This document shows, piece after piece, positions 63,267-64,000 of a stretch of DNA of 64,000 bases. The translations under genes were made by a program, and so were the position numbers. The DNA is from Cannabis sativa (Eukaryota; Streptophyta; Magnoliopsida; Rosales; Cannabaceae). The notes beneath the pieces were generated by a model. That model saw nothing but the letters and a program-made list of their open reading frames with translations, was not told the origin of the DNA and ran no database searches. The stretch lies in assembly GCF_029168945.1 (NCBI RefSeq), contig NC_083602.1:46747442-46811441 (forward strand), given 5' to 3'. Each line of letters starts with the position of its first letter. Positions within the stretch are counted from its first letter, which is position 1.

Positions 63267-64000
63267 ATGATGGCTCGTACGAAGAAAACTACACGTCTAG
63301 CTGACGCTTCTGATCCCCAGGTGGCTCGGCTTGCCGCCCCGCCCGACGGCGAATAGGATTTGGCGGTCCCAATGGAGGAGGACCGTGAGGGGGACGTTGA
63401 AGTCAAGGAGGTTGAGGAGCTGGGCGAGGGAGAGGAGGAGATTGAACCCCCAAACTATGGGGAGTACAATGAGGCTGGGCAACCAGTTAATGCCTCATCG
63501 GAGGAGCTTGCTGAGGCAGTTCCTGGGATGTCCTGGTTGCAGGCGTCGACTACGTCACCGAGGAGCTTGCTGAGGCAGTTCCTCATCGGAGGCAGGGTGC
63601 CTTGGGCGCCAGATGGGTGAGTCCTCCGTCCAAGATTTCGGAGGCACGCCTCCGCACTCTCGACCAAGACTGATACCTGGGTGAGCTGGACTGCTTCATT
63701 CCCGCCCACGACAATCGCGCTTCAAACCCTAGTGAGGGGAAGTGCGCCTGGTCGGGGGCTCATGGCCAGCAAGGGGCGTTGATGCCCTTGCACAAGTACT
63801 TTCGAGATGTGGCAGACTTCTTCGGCCTCTGCCCGGCTCAGATCACTCCCAAGGGCATTAAGTATTTGATTGCCCACTTCGTCCTCTACGCTTCCCAGGG
63901 ATGGGGCACTCCTTCTCTCCACGAGGTCGCTTGGTTCTTCGACCTGAAGTCTACCCCCAAGCAAGGTAGGTCGGGGTATTTTTACTTCTCTCAGCCAGGC
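63267..64000 (+). pseudogene. Disrupted gene resembling plant 'putative gypsy-type transposon' proteins, open at window end
   Basis: The frame starts M-M-A-R-T-K-K-T-T-R and meets TAG at 63354-63356. It then continues as an acidic Glu-rich region to about 63500. A 59-bp direct duplication follows: GAGGAGCTTGCTGAGGCAGT begins at 63501 and again at 63560. Since 59 is not a multiple of 3 it shifts the frame, and the downstream coding frame differs by exactly that amount. Downstream there is one more stop (TGA 63671-63673), then 109 open codons to the window edge containing L-H-K-Y-F-R-D-V-A-D-F-F-G, G-W-G-T-P-S-L-H-E-V and F-F-D-L-K-S-T-P-K-Q. I match these by memory to proteins labelled gypsy-type transposon (Transposase_28-like) in plants. 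The assignment is moderate. Confidence 0.5.

Overview
This window is heterochromatin-like DNA from a flowering plant, almost certainly a dicot. It has no clear single-copy host gene. It holds a long degenerate satellite array and a nested pile of LTR retrotransposons: Ty1/copia elements with initiator-Met tRNA-type primer sites, and one chromodomain-bearing Ty3/gypsy (Tekay/Del-like) element. I cannot name the species from the sequence.

Layout. (1) 1-2333, 3948-15996 and 43211-44955 are pieces of one satellite array. Its smallest period is 6 bp (consensus R-A-C-Y-Y-R on the + strand). Landmarks recur at a higher-order period of about 1.45-1.6 kb. The many long open frames here (up to 351 codons) are dipeptide-like products of the 6-bp period and are not annotated as genes. 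(2) 2334-3947 is a copia LTR lacking its last ~230 bp. (3) 15997-43210 is a minus-strand nest. An old copia element 'Z' (5' LTR 41312-43210, gag remnant 16995-17861, truncated in pol at 15997) received copia element 'N' (19521-39383, target duplication TCCTC). N's 5' LTR then received a complete gypsy element 'G' (28502-38191, target duplication TTTAT). (4) 44956-61577 is a plus-strand nest. Copia element 'X' (5' LTR 44956-46787) received copia element 'Y' (51389-61554, target duplication GACAG). An unequal exchange between the LTRs of X and Y then produced a chimeric LTR (48175-50011) and a 3.2-kb tandem duplication. (5) 61578-64000 is a different unit: G-boxes, a TATA box, a probable leader intron, a 40-codon ORF and a disrupted reading frame resembling plant 'putative gypsy-type transposon' proteins, open at the window end.

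The gypsy element encodes gag, protease, reverse transcriptase, RNase H, integrase and chromodomain in one original frame, now broken by three stops and one frameshift. The copia elements N and Y are almost the same length (about 10.17 kb), have matched LTR lengths and intact terminal signals, but only decayed pol and no gag. They look like a non-autonomous family moved in trans. Copia leaders share two structures that deserve attention: an island of perfect stem-loops about 280-475 nt from the primer site, and a paired 20-nt motif 112-113 nt apart.
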